Assembly: GCF_000367945.1 (NCBI RefSeq)
Contig: NZ_KB849179.1
Coordinates: 1,821,355-1,885,354, forward strand
Length of the DNA stretch: 64,000 nt
Reading direction: 5' to 3'
DNA from: Acinetobacter proteolyticus
Lineage (GTDB): Bacteria > Pseudomonadota > Gammaproteobacteria > Pseudomonadales > Moraxellaceae
Shown here: one piece after another, positions 45,015 through 55,107 of the stretch
How the letters are laid out: each line of letters opens with the position of its first letter
How positions within the stretch are numbered: the first letter of the stretch is position 1
The notes under the pieces: generated by a model
Told to the model about the DNA's origin: nothing
The model's input: the letters and a program-made list of their open reading frames with translations, nothing else
Database searches by the model: none
Position numbers and translations under genes: made by a program

Positions 45015-45944
45015 ATGGAAATCAAGCAAATAAAGTATTTTCTGGCTGTGGTTGAAGCCGGCAGCATAGGTAAAGCAGCTCAGAAACTTGATGTCGGTGC
45101 TTCTGCAATTAGCCAACAAATGAGTAAGCTCGAACAGGAATTAAGTATTCGCCTATTACAGCGTAATGCCTTTGGGGTCACGCCTACTCCTGCTGGTCTT
45201 GCATTTCTAAAGCACTCTCAACTTATTTTGCGTCAAATAAACTTTGCTGTGGACGCTGCTCATTCAGCCCGACTTTCAGGCCATGTTAGTTTAGGTTTTC
45301 CACCGACTATTACTGCTTTGATTGGTATACCTTTGATGAAGTTAATGTCTGAACGTTATCCAGACATTCGTTTGGAAATTGTGGAAACACTTTCAGGAAA
45401 CTTAATTCAGTCGATTAATTCGCGCCAACTTGATATCGCCATAATTTTTACCAATGAAGTTGATAAACAATGGTCAATACAACCGTTGGTACGTGAGCAA
45501 ATGTATTTAATGGCGCGTAAAGAAGTATTCGAAAAATATGGCCTTTCTGAATGCATTACTAACGGCATCATCAAATCCCAACAAATTGGTAACATTCCAT
45601 TGGTACTGCCACGTCAGCGTCACAGTTTAAGAAAATTCCTTGAGCACAAGATTGGACAGCTCAATGTCGTCTATGAAATTGATGGCTTACATTTGCTTAT
45701 GGATAGTCTTATTCACCTTGACCTCGCAAGTATTCGTCCTGGAAGCGCCTGCCTACAAGAGTATAAGCACAAGATAAAATTACTAAAATTGATTGATCCT
45801 GAAGTAGAACGAATCAATTACTTGGTCAGCCTTGCTGAAGAAGAATTATCACCTGCTGCACTCGCCGCCAAAGCCGCAATCAAAGCTTGTGTCAAAGAGT
45901 TGATCCAAAATCAAATTTGGCCATGTTCAGAGATTATTTTATAA
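45015..45944 (+). CDS. LysR-family regulator, copy 1 of the aconitate/tricarballylate locus
   Basis: 309 residues. The N-terminal winged helix (MEIKQIKYFLAVVEAGSIGK, QKLDVGASAISQQMSKLEQE) is followed by a periplasmic-binding-type sensor with GHVSLGFPPTITAL and LDIAIIFTNEVDKQW. It is closely related along its whole length to the LysR at 48547-49476 (for example LSIRLLQR, PTPAGLAF, YEIDGLHLLM and EEELSPAALA in both). It precedes the MFS carrier and aconitate-isomerase-like genes. Likely an activator responding to a tricarboxylate. Confidence 0.93.
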   Translation: MEIKQIKYFLAVVEAGSIGKAAQKLDVGASAISQQMSKLEQELSIRLLQRNAFGVTPTPAGLAFLKHSQLILRQINFAVDAAHSARLSGHVSLGFPPTITALIGIPLMKLMSERYPDIRLEIVETLSGNLIQSINSRQLDIAIIFTNEVDKQWSIQPLVREQMYLMARKEVFEKYGLSECITNGIIKSQQIGNIPLVLPRQRHSLRKFLEHKIGQLNVVYEIDGLHLLMDSLIHLDLASIRPGSACLQEYKHKIKLLKLIDPEVERINYLVSLAEEELSPAALAAKAAIKACVKELIQNQIWPCSEIIL

Positions 45945-45952
45945 AGGGTCAT

Positions 45953-46018
45953 TAATTTTATTAAATACCTCATTAATTTCGCCCTCTCACTCCTTTTCCC
46001 TTTTTAGGATTACATTTC
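45953..46018 (+). repeat. Duplicated noncoding segment after LysR copy 1
   Basis: AT- and C/T-rich segment with TTAAATACCTCATT and GCCCTCTCACTCC. It matches, with some changes, the segment at 49490-49556 after LysR copy 2. It precedes the MFS gene and probably holds its promoter/LysR site. Confidence 0.55.
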
Positions 46019-46222
46019 TTTTCGAATGATAAGTAGATTTCTGTTTATCAGAATATTGACGTGTAGTTTGAACTGGAAACAAGGCAGCACATTTTCTACA
46101 AAGGATAGTTCAATATCTCATCTCTCACCCATTTAATATTAGGGTCTATGGGGTAGATCAATTTATATCCCAAAATTGAAAATTGTGAACGTTTCCATTT
46201 TGTCAGGCCAAGGAGGTCTTTA

Positions 46223-47533
46223 ATGGATGTCGCAAATAATCGCACAGCTACTTTTAAAAAAATATTAAATGTAACCAGTGGCAATTTTTTAGAACAATAT
46301 GATTTTTTTCTTTTTGGCTTCTACGCTACTTATATTGCAGCAAAGTTTTTCCACTCTGAGAACGAATATGTCTCTTTAATGATGACATTTACCGTGTTTG
46401 CTGCGGGTTTTCTAATGCGACCTCTTGGCGCTATTTTCTTGGGCGCTTATGTCGATAGAGTGGGACGACGTAAAGGTCTTATTGTGACTTTAAGTCTGAT
46501 GGCCATTGGCACCATTCTGATTACTTTCGTACCAGGTTATGAAACTATTGGTATTATTGCACCAATTTTGGTGGTCATTGGGCGTCTGTTACAAGGTTTC
46601 TCGGCAGGTGTGGAATCAGGCGGTGTATCAATTTATCTGGCTGAAATCGCAACCGATAAAAACCGTGGATTTATTACCAGCTGGCAGTCTGGTAGCCAAC
46701 AAATTGCGGTTGTATTCGCAGCATTACTGGGTTATTGGCTAAATACCGTCTTAACTCACGCTCAGGTTGGCGAATGGGGTTGGCGTATTCCATTCCTGAT
46801 TGGTTGCTTGATTATTCCTCTAATCTTCTTATTCCGCCGTACTTTAGAGGAAACGGAGGACTTTAAAGCACAAAAAACTCATCCCTCTTCAAAAGAAATT
46901 TTCAGCACGCTTGCGAGCAACTGGCGCATCGTACTGGCAGGTATGATGATGAGTGCCATGACCACAACCACGTTCTATTTCATTACCGTTTACACCACGG
47001 TCTATGCAAAACGTACTTTAGAAATGTCGGTAACAGATAGCCTGTTAGCTACCGTATTTGTGGGATTATCAAATTTCTTCTGGTTACCTATGGGGGGCTT
47101 GCTTTCAGACAAAATTGGTCGTCGTCCAGTTCTCGTCGGCATTACTTCCCTTGCCATCTTGACCACTTATCCAGTTTTGAGCTGGTTGGTCAGTGACATC
47201 AGTTTCTCAAACCTACTGATTACGCTTGCTTACTTCTCGTTCTTCTTTGGTATGTACAACGGCACCATGGTCGCAACACTTGCCGAAGTGATGCCAAAAC
47301 GTGTTCGTACCGTTGGCTTCTCTTTGGCATTCAGCCTTGCAGCCGCGATTTTTGGTGGCATGACCCCAATGGCCTGTACCTTCCTAGTCGAAAACACAGG
47401 TAACGCAAGTACCCCTGCGTTCTGGCTGATGCTCGCTGCGGTATGTAGCTTAGTCTCAAGCTTGTATTTATGCCGTGGTTCTCAACAGAAAAATACGGAT
47501 TCAATTGCTGAACCAGCCAAGGTTAGCGCTTAA
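46223..47533 (+). CDS. tcuC: MFS tricarboxylate carrier (TcuC/citrate-proton symporter type)
   Basis: 436 residues, 12 membrane helices. [15 protein letters not shown] is the start of the metabolite/H+ symporter family, [13 protein letters not shown] the loop 2-3 motif, and [14 protein letters not shown] its repeat in the second half. [18 protein letters not shown] is typical of citrate/tricarballylate carriers. AAGGAGG precedes the ATG by 6 bases. It follows LysR copy 1 and precedes the aconitate-isomerase-like gene. It should bring tricarballylate, citrate or cis-aconitate into the cell; which one is inferred. Confidence 0.85.
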   Translation: MDVANNRTATFKKILNVTSGNFLEQYDFFLFGFYATYIAAKFFHSENEYVSLMMTFTVFAAGFLMRPLGAIFLGAYVDRVGRRKGLIVTLSLMAIGTILITFVPGYETIGIIAPILVVIGRLLQGFSAGVESGGVSIYLAEIATDKNRGFITSWQSGSQQIAVVFAALLGYWLNTVLTHAQVGEWGWRIPFLIGCLIIPLIFLFRRTLEETEDFKAQKTHPSSKEIFSTLASNWRIVLAGMMMSAMTTTTFYFITVYTTVYAKRTLEMSVTDSLLATVFVGLSNFFWLPMGGLLSDKIGRRPVLVGITSLAILTTYPVLSWLVSDISFSNLLITLAYFSFFFGMYNGTMVATLAEVMPKRVRTVGFSLAFSLAAAIFGGMTPMACTFLVENTGNASTPAFWLMLAAVCSLVSSLYLCRGSQQKNTDSIAEPAKVSA

Positions 47534-47565
47534 AACAACGACTTAACCTGAAATTTTAATGAACG

Positions 47566-47595
47566 GTACGGCAGCCCATGAATCTCCGTACTTTT
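47566..47595 (+). terminator. Small hairpin between the MFS and aconitate-isomerase-like genes
   Basis: GTACGG / CCGTAC, 6-bp arms with a 14-base loop followed by TTTT. It may partly end or stabilise the transcript ahead of the next gene. Confidence 0.45.
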
Positions 47596-47621
47596 CTTGT
47601 TTGTACTTAAAGTGAGGCACT

Positions 47622-48416
47622 ATGAAAACGTCCCCTATCTTGATGACCATTTGTCTGGCTGGTGCAGGCTTAGGCTCAACGCTTACTCACGCAGATACCC
47701 TCGAAGTGATTAGCTCAGGCGGTTTCTATTCATCTATGGAAAAACTCATTCCAATATTTGAAAAGCAGACAGGCCATACCGTACATCTTTCGTCTGGTTC
47801 ATCCATGGGTGCGTCGCCAACCGCAATTCCCAATCGACTCGATCGCGGTGAACGTTTTGATGTGGTGGTGTTGGCGGCTCCTGAACTCAATAAGCTCGCA
47901 GAAAAGGGGTATGTAGACCCAGATTCACAACGTGCTTTAGTCAATTCAAGCATTGGAATGGCTGTGCCTAAAGGCGCCCCAAAGCCAGATATTAGCTCTG
48001 CTGAAAAATTTGAAAAAGTTTTACTCAATGCTAAGCATATCGGCTATTCAGCAAGTGCAAGCGGCACCCATCTTGAAAAAGATGTTTTCCCAAGCTTCCC
48101 ACCTGTCGAGTACAAAGTGATTGCTGGTAAAGCAGAAAAAGTGGTCGGTGATCGCGTTGCCAAACGTATTGCTGAAGGACAGTTTGATATTGGGTTCCAG
48201 CAAATCAGTGAAATCAAACCTTTTACTGGCCAATATGGTCAAGTTGATTTAGTCGGCCCAATTCCTGCGCCTTATCAAAAAGTCACTGTGTTTGCGGCGG
48301 GCATTGGTAAAAACTCTGAACATGAAAAAGTCGCAAAAGAGCTCATTAAATTTGTGAAATCACCACAAGCCACACAAATTATTGAACAACAGGGTCTTGA
48401 GCAGGTCAAACAATAA
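47622..48416 (+). CDS. Periplasmic ModA-like protein, probable aconitate isomerase
   Basis: 264 residues. A Sec signal is cleaved after THA (residue 24). The mature part is a type II periplasmic-binding fold close to molybdate-binding proteins: VISSGGFYSSMEKLIPIFE, SGSSMGASPTAIPNRLDRGE and GYSASASGTHLE. There are no ABC permease or ATPase genes nearby. Known aconitate isomerases from Pseudomonas are periplasmic proteins of this size and fold, and this gene lies between a tricarboxylate carrier and tcuAB, so conversion of trans- to cis-aconitate is the likely role. A terminator follows at 48417-48464. Confidence 0.75.
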   Translation: MKTSPILMTICLAGAGLGSTLTHADTLEVISSGGFYSSMEKLIPIFEKQTGHTVHLSSGSSMGASPTAIPNRLDRGERFDVVVLAAPELNKLAEKGYVDPDSQRALVNSSIGMAVPKGAPKPDISSAEKFEKVLLNAKHIGYSASASGTHLEKDVFPSFPPVEYKVIAGKAEKVVGDRVAKRIAEGQFDIGFQQISEIKPFTGQYGQVDLVGPIPAPYQKVTVFAAGIGKNSEHEKVAKELIKFVKSPQATQIIEQQGLEQVKQ

Positions 48417-48464
48417 AAGCGCTAACAGGCAGCGTCTTGAGCTGATGTTGCCTTTACGCTTTTT
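48417..48464 (+). terminator. Terminator after the aconitate-isomerase-like gene
   Basis: Long hairpin with outer arms AAGCG / CGCTT and inner arms AGGCA / TGCCT, followed by TTTTT, starting directly behind the stop codon. Confidence 0.75.
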
Positions 48465-48546
48465 GGGGTACTCAGTTCAATAGAACAAAATCTATAGCGA
48501 TAAAGCAGTGTAGAATTCATCCATAAAGGACAATGTAGTATTTGCC

Positions 48547-49476
48547 GTGGAACTCAAACAACTCAAGTATTTTATTGCGGTGATCGAGTCAGGAAGCTTG
48601 GGTAAAGCTGCAAAAAATCTCGATATTGGAACTTCTGCATTAAGTCAGCAAATCTCAAAATTAGAAAGTGAGCTTTCTATTCGCCTGTTACAACGTACTG
48701 CTTTGGGTACGGTTCCCACCCCTGCGGGTTTAGCTTTTTTTCAACAAGTGCAACTGGCACTGAGACACTTGGACCATGCTGTAGATTCTGCACACTCTTC
48801 GCGTTTAAGCGGTCATGTCACCGTGGGTTTTTCGCCAAGTGTCGCAGCGGTTATGGGGACACACTTTTTAAAACTGATGCGAAACCGTTACCCCGACATT
48901 AAAGTCCGTTTGATTGAAGGCTTATCGGGTGACCTCAAAGCCTTGGTCAATGCCAGACAGCTCGATGTCGCCATCATCTTTAGTGATGATGTCGACCCGC
49001 AGTGGGCCATACAGCCTTTAGTCAAAGAGCAGATGTTTTTAATCTCACCTAAAGAAGTGCTGAGTCGGTACCAGCTTGAAAGCTGTATCGACACTCAGAC
49101 CATTATTCATTCACAGCTTAAACAACTCCCCCTGATTTTACCAAGTCAACGACATGGACTGCGCTTGTTGCTCGAACAGAAAATTCATCAACTTAAAGTG
49201 GCCTATGAAATTGATGGACTGCATTTGTTAATGCAAAGCATTAGCCAACTGGAAATGGCGACCATTCAGCCTGCGGGTGCCTCATTAAACTCACGGCAAG
49301 ACTTATGTTTATTGCGCATTGTAGAACCTGCTATTGAACGCATTAACTATTTGATTAGTCTCTCTGAAGAAGAGCTCTCGCCTGCCGCCTTAGCCACGAA
49401 AGTGGTGATTCGTGCCTGTGTGAGCAACCTAATAAATGAAAAACGTTGGCCTGGTGCGGAAATCATAAATACTTAA
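48547..49476 (+). CDS. LysR-family regulator, copy 2 (TcuR-like)
   Basis: 309 residues with a GTG start; the alignment to copy 1 begins at this codon (VELKQLKYFIAV versus MEIKQIKYFLAV), which supports it. Winged helix LDIGTSALSQQISKLESEL, sensor domain GHVTVGFSPSVAAVM and LDVAIIFSDDVDPQW. It lies directly before tcuA and is probably its activator. Both copies and their 3' noncoding sequence are alike, so this part of the locus arose by duplication. Confidence 0.93.
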   Translation: MELKQLKYFIAVIESGSLGKAAKNLDIGTSALSQQISKLESELSIRLLQRTALGTVPTPAGLAFFQQVQLALRHLDHAVDSAHSSRLSGHVTVGFSPSVAAVMGTHFLKLMRNRYPDIKVRLIEGLSGDLKALVNARQLDVAIIFSDDVDPQWAIQPLVKEQMFLISPKEVLSRYQLESCIDTQTIIHSQLKQLPLILPSQRHGLRLLLEQKIHQLKVAYEIDGLHLLMQSISQLEMATIQPAGASLNSRQDLCLLRIVEPAIERINYLISLSEEELSPAALATKVVIRACVSNLINEKRWPGAEIINT

Positions 49477-49489
49477 GCCTTTAGTCTTT

Positions 49490-49556
49490 ATTTTTACTAA
49501 ATACCCATTCAAGCTTAGCCTCTCACTTCATCTTCCCTTTTAAAGCTACATTAGCC
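49490..49556 (+). repeat. Duplicated noncoding segment after LysR copy 2
   Basis: Counterpart of 45953-46018: ACTAAATACCCATT and GCCTCTCACTTCATC match in order and spacing. It lies just before tcuA and likely carries its promoter. Confidence 0.55.
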
Positions 49557-49579
49557 TTAGCTGAGAAAGGGAGAAATCC

Positions 49580-50992
49580 ATGCATGATGTGATTGTAATT
49601 GGGGGTGGGAATGCCGCACTGTGTGCCGCACTCACAGCAAAAGAAAGTGGCGCTTCTGTGCTTGTCATAGAAGCAGCACCTAAAGAATGGCGTGGTGGTA
49701 ACTCACAGCACACTCGTAACCTTCGCTGCATGCATGATGCGCCTCAAGATGTATTGGTCGATGCCTACCCCGAAGAAGAATATTGGCAAGACTTACTGAA
49801 AGTCACCGCTGGCAAAACCAATGAACACTTAGCTCGTCTGGTGATTCGTAGCACGGCGACCTGTCGTGATTGGATGCGTAAACATGGCGTGAATTTTCAG
49901 CCACCACTATCGGGTGCTTTACACGTTGCACGTACCAATGCCTTTTTTATGGGGGGTGGTAAAGCCCTCATTAATGCGTATTACCGAAGTGCCCAAGAAC
50001 TTGGCATTGAGATTTTATACAACACAAAAATTAAAGATCTAAAGTTAGACCAAAGACATTTTGAAGCCGCAGTTGCTGAGGATGGACGTGTATTTAAAGC
50101 AAAAAGCTGTGTACTGGCCGCAGGTGGTTTTGAGTCAAATCTGGAATGGTTAAGAGAAGCATGGGGACAAAATGAAAACGGCGAATGGCCTGCCGATAAT
50201 TTCATTATTCGCGGAACCCGCTTTAATCAAGGCAACTTACTCAAATTTATGATAGATCAAGGTGCCGATATTATTGGTGACCCATCGCAATCGCATTGCG
50301 TCGCTGTAGATGCAAGAGCACCGTTATATGATGGCGGCATCTGCACTCGTATTGACTGCGTTTCATTGGGGATTGTGGTCAACAACAAAGCCGAACGTTT
50401 TTACGATGAAGGCGAAGACTTTTGGCCAAAACGTTATGCAATTTGGGGACGTCTTGTTGCTAAACAACCCCAGCAAATTGCCTATTCCATTATTGACTCA
50501 AAAGCCATTGGTCGCTTTATGCCACCTGTATTTGCTGGTGTAAAAGCAAATAGCATTCAAGAGTTAGCTGAAAAAATCGGGCTGGATGCAAAAACCTTAT
50601 GCCACACCGTAGAAGAATTTAATCAAGCCTGTGTGCAAGGCACCTTTAACCACACGGTTTTAGATGACTGCAGCACCGAAAATATTGTTCCCAACAAGAC
50701 CCATTGGGCCGTTCCTCTCGATCAGCCACCCTTCTATGCCTATGCGCTTAAACCCGGCATTACCTTTACCTATTTAGGCTTAAAAGTCGAAGATGATGCT
50801 GCGGTACGTTTTAACAATAAGCCAAGCCGCAACCTGTTTGTCGCAGGTGAAATGATGGCAGGTAACGTACTCGGACAGGGTTATACCGCAGGCGTTGGCA
50901 TGTCGATCGGCACAACCTTTGGACGCATTGCCGGAAAAAATGCAGCCCACTATGCACTTTCAAAAGGATTTGAACATGAATGCTCGTACTAA
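49580..50992 (+). CDS. tcuA: FAD-dependent tricarballylate dehydrogenase TcuA
   Basis: 470 residues. An N-terminal FAD motif ([17 protein letters not shown]) begins a succinate-dehydrogenase/fumarate-reductase-type flavoprotein fold; [13 protein letters not shown] and [20 protein letters not shown] are the typical mid and C-terminal FAD contacts. [14 protein letters not shown] is characteristic of the tricarballylate group. The enzyme oxidises tricarballylate to cis-aconitate, passing electrons to TcuB. GGGAG stands before the ATG. The 3' end overlaps tcuB by 17 bases. Confidence 0.93.
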   Translation: MHDVIVIGGGNAALCAALTAKESGASVLVIEAAPKEWRGGNSQHTRNLRCMHDAPQDVLVDAYPEEEYWQDLLKVTAGKTNEHLARLVIRSTATCRDWMRKHGVNFQPPLSGALHVARTNAFFMGGGKALINAYYRSAQELGIEILYNTKIKDLKLDQRHFEAAVAEDGRVFKAKSCVLAAGGFESNLEWLREAWGQNENGEWPADNFIIRGTRFNQGNLLKFMIDQGADIIGDPSQSHCVAVDARAPLYDGGICTRIDCVSLGIVVNNKAERFYDEGEDFWPKRYAIWGRLVAKQPQQIAYSIIDSKAIGRFMPPVFAGVKANSIQELAEKIGLDAKTLCHTVEEFNQACVQGTFNHTVLDDCSTENIVPNKTHWAVPLDQPPFYAYALKPGITFTYLGLKVEDDAAVRFNNKPSRNLFVAGEMMAGNVLGQGYTAGVGMSIGTTFGRIAGKNAAHYALSKGFEHECSY

Positions 50993-52106
50993 AACCCTCA
51001 TTCCAGTTGTACAGCTCTCTGACCATGAGCAGGAAGTTCAAAGAGCCCTACAGATTTGTAATGCTTGTCGTTACTGTGAGTCATTTTGTGCTGTTTTTGC
51101 AGCTATGACCAAACGCCTTGAGTTTAATCAAGCCGACATTCATTACCTCGCGAATCTGTGCCATAACTGTGGTGCCTGCTTACATGCTTGCCAATATGCC
51201 CCACCACACGAGTTTGGTGTAAATATTCCAAAAGCGATGGCGCAAGTTCGTTTAGAAACTTATCAAGAATTTGCGACGCCTCAACCTTTAGGTCGACTTT
51301 ATAAATCTGTAGGTATTCCTTTTGTCTCGGCGTTAACACTCATTTTCTTTTTATGCATGTTAGCTGTGGTATGGTACAAAGGCACTGACCTGTTTGCAGG
51401 CTATCAAGGTAATTTCTATGCGATTTTCCCACATAACTTTCTAGCGCTACTGTTTGGAGCGACCTTTACCATTTCGATCGTTCTGCTCGGCATCGGAATT
51501 AGCAAATTCTGGCGACAGACCTCTAAAGTTATTCATGGCAAAGTTGAGAAACCCGACCTAGTTCAAGCCACCCAAAATGTATTAACGCTTAAATATTTAG
51601 ATGGTGGACATGGCAAAGGCTGTAATGAGCAAGATGACCGTTACACACACATCCGCCGTGTGTTCCATCACCTAACTTTTTATGGCTTTATGCTTTGTTT
51701 TGCTGCCACAGGTGTAGCGACTTTATATCACTATTTCCTTGACCTACATGCACCTTATGCTTTTTTTAGCTTGCCTGTTATTTTAGGTACTTTGGGTGGA
51801 ATTGGCTTAGTCATTGGGCCTTCTGGTTTGCTCTATTTAAATCTTAAACGCCACCCATTACATGGTGACCTTGAGCAAAAACCTGTAGATCGAGGCTTTA
51901 TCTTCCTTCTAGTTATCGTTAGCGCTTCAGGGCTAGCACTCATGGCATTGCGTGATACGCCTTACATGGCACTTTTACTGATTTTCCATTTAGCCACGGT
52001 TATGACCTTCTTTATTACCATGCCATTTGGAAAATTCGCACATGGTTTTTATCGCAGTGCCTCGTTATTGAAATTTGCAATTGAAGAGAGAAAGACAAAC
52101 TCATAA
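50976..52106 (+). CDS. tcuB: Tricarballylate-utilisation iron-sulfur membrane protein TcuB
   Basis: 376 residues. Two ferredoxin-type clusters ([14 protein letters not shown] and [19 protein letters not shown]) are followed by a membrane domain of about six helices ([36 protein letters not shown] and others) with haem-like histidines ([12 protein letters not shown]). It reoxidises TcuA's flavin into the quinone pool. ATG 50976 has AAGGA 6 bases upstream; the frame open from 50895 is rejected because it lies inside tcuA. A 12-bp hairpin follows. Confidence 0.94.
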   Translation: MNARTKTLIPVVQLSDHEQEVQRALQICNACRYCESFCAVFAAMTKRLEFNQADIHYLANLCHNCGACLHACQYAPPHEFGVNIPKAMAQVRLETYQEFATPQPLGRLYKSVGIPFVSALTLIFFLCMLAVVWYKGTDLFAGYQGNFYAIFPHNFLALLFGATFTISIVLLGIGISKFWRQTSKVIHGKVEKPDLVQATQNVLTLKYLDGGHGKGCNEQDDRYTHIRRVFHHLTFYGFMLCFAATGVATLYHYFLDLHAPYAFFSLPVILGTLGGIGLVIGPSGLLYLNLKRHPLHGDLEQKPVDRGFIFLLVIVSASGLALMALRDTPYMALLLIFHLATVMTFFITMPFGKFAHGFYRSASLLKFAIEERKTNS

Positions 52107-52117
52107 ATCAGCATGAA

Positions 52118-52153
52118 TTGAATATAAGGTGAGTATAAACTCCTTATATTCAA
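52118..52153 (+). terminator. Hairpin after tcuB
   Basis: TTGAATATAAGG / CCTTATATTCAA, 12-bp perfect arms with a 12-base loop, 12 bases after the tcuB stop. There is no long T run, but the placement fits a terminator. Confidence 0.55.
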
Positions 52154-52310
52154 TGCAACATACTCATACGACCAAGACACAATTTTTAAAAAATCGCTGG
52201 TTTTATAGGTCTAATTTGGCTACGTTAATCATGCTAGTTATAAATAAAGCTTTAGAGGGAACACCCATACCCTCTTTAATTCTAGCACTTAGAATATAAA
52301 ATTTAACACG

Positions 52311-52511
52311 CTACACCGCAACATTCTTTTTATGATGTAGTCTTGTCTCAGCAACATCAATACTATACTGCTCAAACTTTTCAATCAGTGTCCCGCGTTT
52401 TAGCGAGATCCCTGTTGCTGTGGGGACTGGACATTGAGTGACCTAGATTTCAGATAAAGTACTGTTTACAAATTCTTTAGAATTTTCTTTTTTATCAACA
52501 ACAAGTGACAT
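52311..52511 (-). pseudogene. 5' fragment of an ABC-type sulfonate/aromatic substrate-binding gene
   Basis: From ATG 52511 the frame reads to EI-stop, then VTQCPVPTATGISLKRG and EKFEQYSIDV before a second stop. The CPVPTA.G block at the N-terminus is typical of SsuA/DszB-like substrate-binding proteins, where a Trp normally precedes VTQ, so the TAG probably arose from TGG. The rest of the gene is gone. It occupies the middle of a 670-base gap that holds no other gene. Confidence 0.45.
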
Positions 52512-52780
52512 AGGTATTTCTCAGGATATTTCCAATTTTATATCACTTGTATTCAGCAGCTTTTATACAAAAATTAATTATTTATAATTTTCAAAATCTT
52601 AATAAAAATAGTAATCAAGTTATTGTTTATATTGCATGATTTTTTAAATCAGTGTTGTTTTCACAACACCCAAAAAAATGACTTGGCTTAATCATTTTTT
52701 AAAATTAGAAATCTATTCTTTATATATATGTCTTAAGTTTTTATGTGTAACATATTAAACAAATAAGTTGAGTATATTAC

Positions 52781-53701
52781 ATGAAAATATCCTTACTCAT
52801 ATCCTCACTGCCGACACAGAATACAACCACTCGTATGAGAGTGTGGCGATCTCTCAAAGCAAGCGGTGCAGCAATTCTAAGAGATGGTGTGTATTTGCTC
52901 CCTATTTCCCATAATGCAAAGTTTGAACCTATTGCTAATGATGTCATTACAGAACAAGGAACTGCTTATATCTTTCATGCAGAGCTACCTATAAATCTTG
53001 AATTAGCTCCTTTCTTCAATCGAAAAGAAGAATACGACGCTCTCTATAAACAACTCTCTGAGTTAAGGGATCGACAGACTAAAGATGAAAAGAAAGAGCT
53101 GCTTAAGCAAATCCGGAAATTAAGAAAAAGCATCGATGCATTGGTAGAAATTGACTATTACCCAGATGAAACTCAAGCACAAGTTTTAAATGAGCTTTCC
53201 TCTTTAGAACTTTCAATTGCACGTCTCGGTGAAGTGAATGAACCTCAAGCAATACAAGCTCATATTCAAACTCTTGATAAAGGTAATTATCAAAACAGAA
53301 CTTGGGCAACTCGTAAAAGACCTTGGATTGATCGTCTAGCCTCTGCATGGCTAATCAAGACTTTTATTGATACTTCACCCACATTCGTTTGGTTAGAAAC
53401 ACCAAGTGACTGCCCAAAAGCAGCATTAGGATTCGATTTTGATGGAGCAACGTTCAGCCACATTAATCACTGGGTGACTTTCGAAGTTCTTTTACATAGT
53501 TTTAATTTAGAAACACCTGCATTAAAGAGAATCGCTGAAATTGTTCATTACCTAGATGTAGGGGGAATTGAGCCTCCTGAAGCAATCGGTATTGAAAAAG
53601 TTATTCAAGGTATTCGAAGTCAGATAAATGATGATGATCAACTATTTGCATTATCGAATCACATTTTTGATGGCTTATATGCCAACCTATCAAGAGAATA
53701 A
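52781..53701 (+). CDS. chrB: Chromate resistance regulator ChrB
   Basis: 306 residues. The N-terminal half has LPTQNTTTRMRVWRSLKASGAAILRDGVYLLP, the standard ChrB opening (cited as TTTRMRVWRSLKASGAA). The middle is a charged coiled coil (YKQLSELRDRQTKDEKKELL). The C-terminal chromate-resistance domain has RTWATRKRPWIDRLASAWLI, FDFDGATFSH and HYLDVG. ChrB regulates chrA and helps chromate resistance. The chrA start follows two bases after its stop, so the two form an operon. Confidence 0.93.
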   Translation: MKISLLISSLPTQNTTTRMRVWRSLKASGAAILRDGVYLLPISHNAKFEPIANDVITEQGTAYIFHAELPINLELAPFFNRKEEYDALYKQLSELRDRQTKDEKKELLKQIRKLRKSIDALVEIDYYPDETQAQVLNELSSLELSIARLGEVNEPQAIQAHIQTLDKGNYQNRTWATRKRPWIDRLASAWLIKTFIDTSPTFVWLETPSDCPKAALGFDFDGATFSHINHWVTFEVLLHSFNLETPALKRIAEIVHYLDVGGIEPPEAIGIEKVIQGIRSQINDDDQLFALSNHIFDGLYANLSRE

Positions 53702-53703
53702 TC

Positions 53704-55056
53704 ATGGAACAAGAACTTGTTATACAACCAGAACAAGAGATACAGTCAGTTTCATTTTGGCAAGCATTTCTATTCTGGCTTAAATTGGGGTTTATTAGTT
53801 TTGGTGGACCAGCAGGACAAATTGCTGTCATGCACCAAGAACTGGTTGAACAAAAACGATGGATCTCTGAAAAACGTTTTTTACATGCTCTCAACTACTG
53901 CATGTTATTGCCTGGACCTGAAGCACAACAATTAGCAACCTATATCGGTTGGTTAATGCACAGGACTATAGGTGGTATCGTCGCAGGGGTCTTATTCGTT
54001 TTACCCTCGTTATTTATCCTGATCGCACTCTCATGGGTCTATGTAAAGTTTGGTGATGTGCCTATCATTGCTGGACTCTTTTATGGCATCAAACCTGCTG
54101 TTGTTGCTATTGTCTTTCATGCAACATATCGAATTGGCAGCCGATCATTAAAAAATAAGTTCTTATGGGCAATCGCTGCACTTGCATTCATTGCTATCTT
54201 TTTCTTTAACCTTCCTTTCCCCTTAATCGTTTTAAGCGCTGCGATCATTGGATACTTGGCAAGTAAAAAATATCCAGACTTCTTTACGGGTGGAGGTTCA
54301 CATCAGCAAGGTAAAAAAGATTTTGGTCCTGCATTGATCGATGATGATACCCCACCCCCAAAACATGCCATATTTAGTTGGAAGCACTTAGGAAAAATAT
54401 TATTTATCGGTGCAATTTTATGGTTTACACCCATTATAGGTTTAACTCTTACCTTGGGATGGGATCATGCCTATACACAAATGGCTTGGTTCTTTACCAA
54501 AGCTGCACTGTTAACATTTGGTGGAGCTTATGCAGTATTACCTTATGTATATCAAGGTGCTGTAAATTTTTATGGTTGGTTGAGTCCAACACAAATGATC
54601 GATGGTTTAGCACTAGGTGAAAGTACACCCGGCCCACTGATTATGGTGGTTGCCTTTGTCGGATTTCTAGGTGGCTTCAATCATGCATTATTAGGAAGTG
54701 ATCATACATTTTTAGCTGGTGCATTAGGTGCCGTCATTGTTACTTGGTTTACCTTCCTTTTTTCTTTCATATTTATTCTCGCTGGCGCTCCAGTGATTGA
54801 ATCAACTCATAATGAGTTAAAATTCACTGCACCATTAACAGCAATCACTGCTGCTGTAGTGGGTGTAATTTTAAATCTCGCACTTTTCTTCAGCTATCAC
54901 GTTTTATGGCCGAATGGATTCAATCATCCCTTCAACTATGAAGCTGCATGCATTGCAATCGCAGCATTCATTGCCTTATTCCATTTTGAAGTTAAAGTCA
55001 TGTATGTGATTTTTGCTTCAGCATTCTGTGGCTTGATTTTGTATATAGGTGCCTAA
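53704..55056 (+). CDS. chrA: Chromate transporter ChrA
   Basis: 450 residues, long-chain CHR family with two homologous halves. FWLKLGFISFGGPAGQIAVMH is the signature of the first half (cited as GFISFGGPAGQIAVMH), ALNYCMLLPGPEAQQLATYIG follows, and AALLTFGGAYAVLPYV with LGESTPGPLIMVVAFVG repeats it in the second half. About ten membrane helices. It expels chromate from the cytoplasm. A strong terminator follows at 55080-55104. Confidence 0.96.
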   Translation: MEQELVIQPEQEIQSVSFWQAFLFWLKLGFISFGGPAGQIAVMHQELVEQKRWISEKRFLHALNYCMLLPGPEAQQLATYIGWLMHRTIGGIVAGVLFVLPSLFILIALSWVYVKFGDVPIIAGLFYGIKPAVVAIVFHATYRIGSRSLKNKFLWAIAALAFIAIFFFNLPFPLIVLSAAIIGYLASKKYPDFFTGGGSHQQGKKDFGPALIDDDTPPPKHAIFSWKHLGKILFIGAILWFTPIIGLTLTLGWDHAYTQMAWFFTKAALLTFGGAYAVLPYVYQGAVNFYGWLSPTQMIDGLALGESTPGPLIMVVAFVGFLGGFNHALLGSDHTFLAGALGAVIVTWFTFLFSFIFILAGAPVIESTHNELKFTAPLTAITAAVVGVILNLALFFSYHVLWPNGFNHPFNYEAACIAIAAFIALFHFEVKVMYVIFASAFCGLILYIGA

Positions 55057-55079
55057 GCTCGGTGTTTCAGCGTTTATTA

Positions 55080-55104
55080 AAAAAGGAAGCCAAGCTTCCT
55101 TTTT
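55080..55104. terminator. Terminator between chrA and the small secreted-protein gene
   Basis: AAAAAGGAAGC-CAA-GCTTCCTTTTT, an 11-bp arm hairpin with T run in both directions; it can serve chrBA and the convergent TetR/small-protein unit. Confidence 0.88.
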
Positions 55105-55107
55105 ACT

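Noticed and set aside
47622..48416. Annotation as molybdate ABC transporter binding protein ModA
   Set aside because: No permease or ATPase genes are nearby and the context is tricarboxylate use; aconitate isomerase explains fold, signal peptide and neighbours better.
50895..50975. Longer N-terminus for TcuB
   Set aside because: Those codons lie wholly inside tcuA, while the ATG at 50976 has a good ribosome site and matches the usual start of the family.
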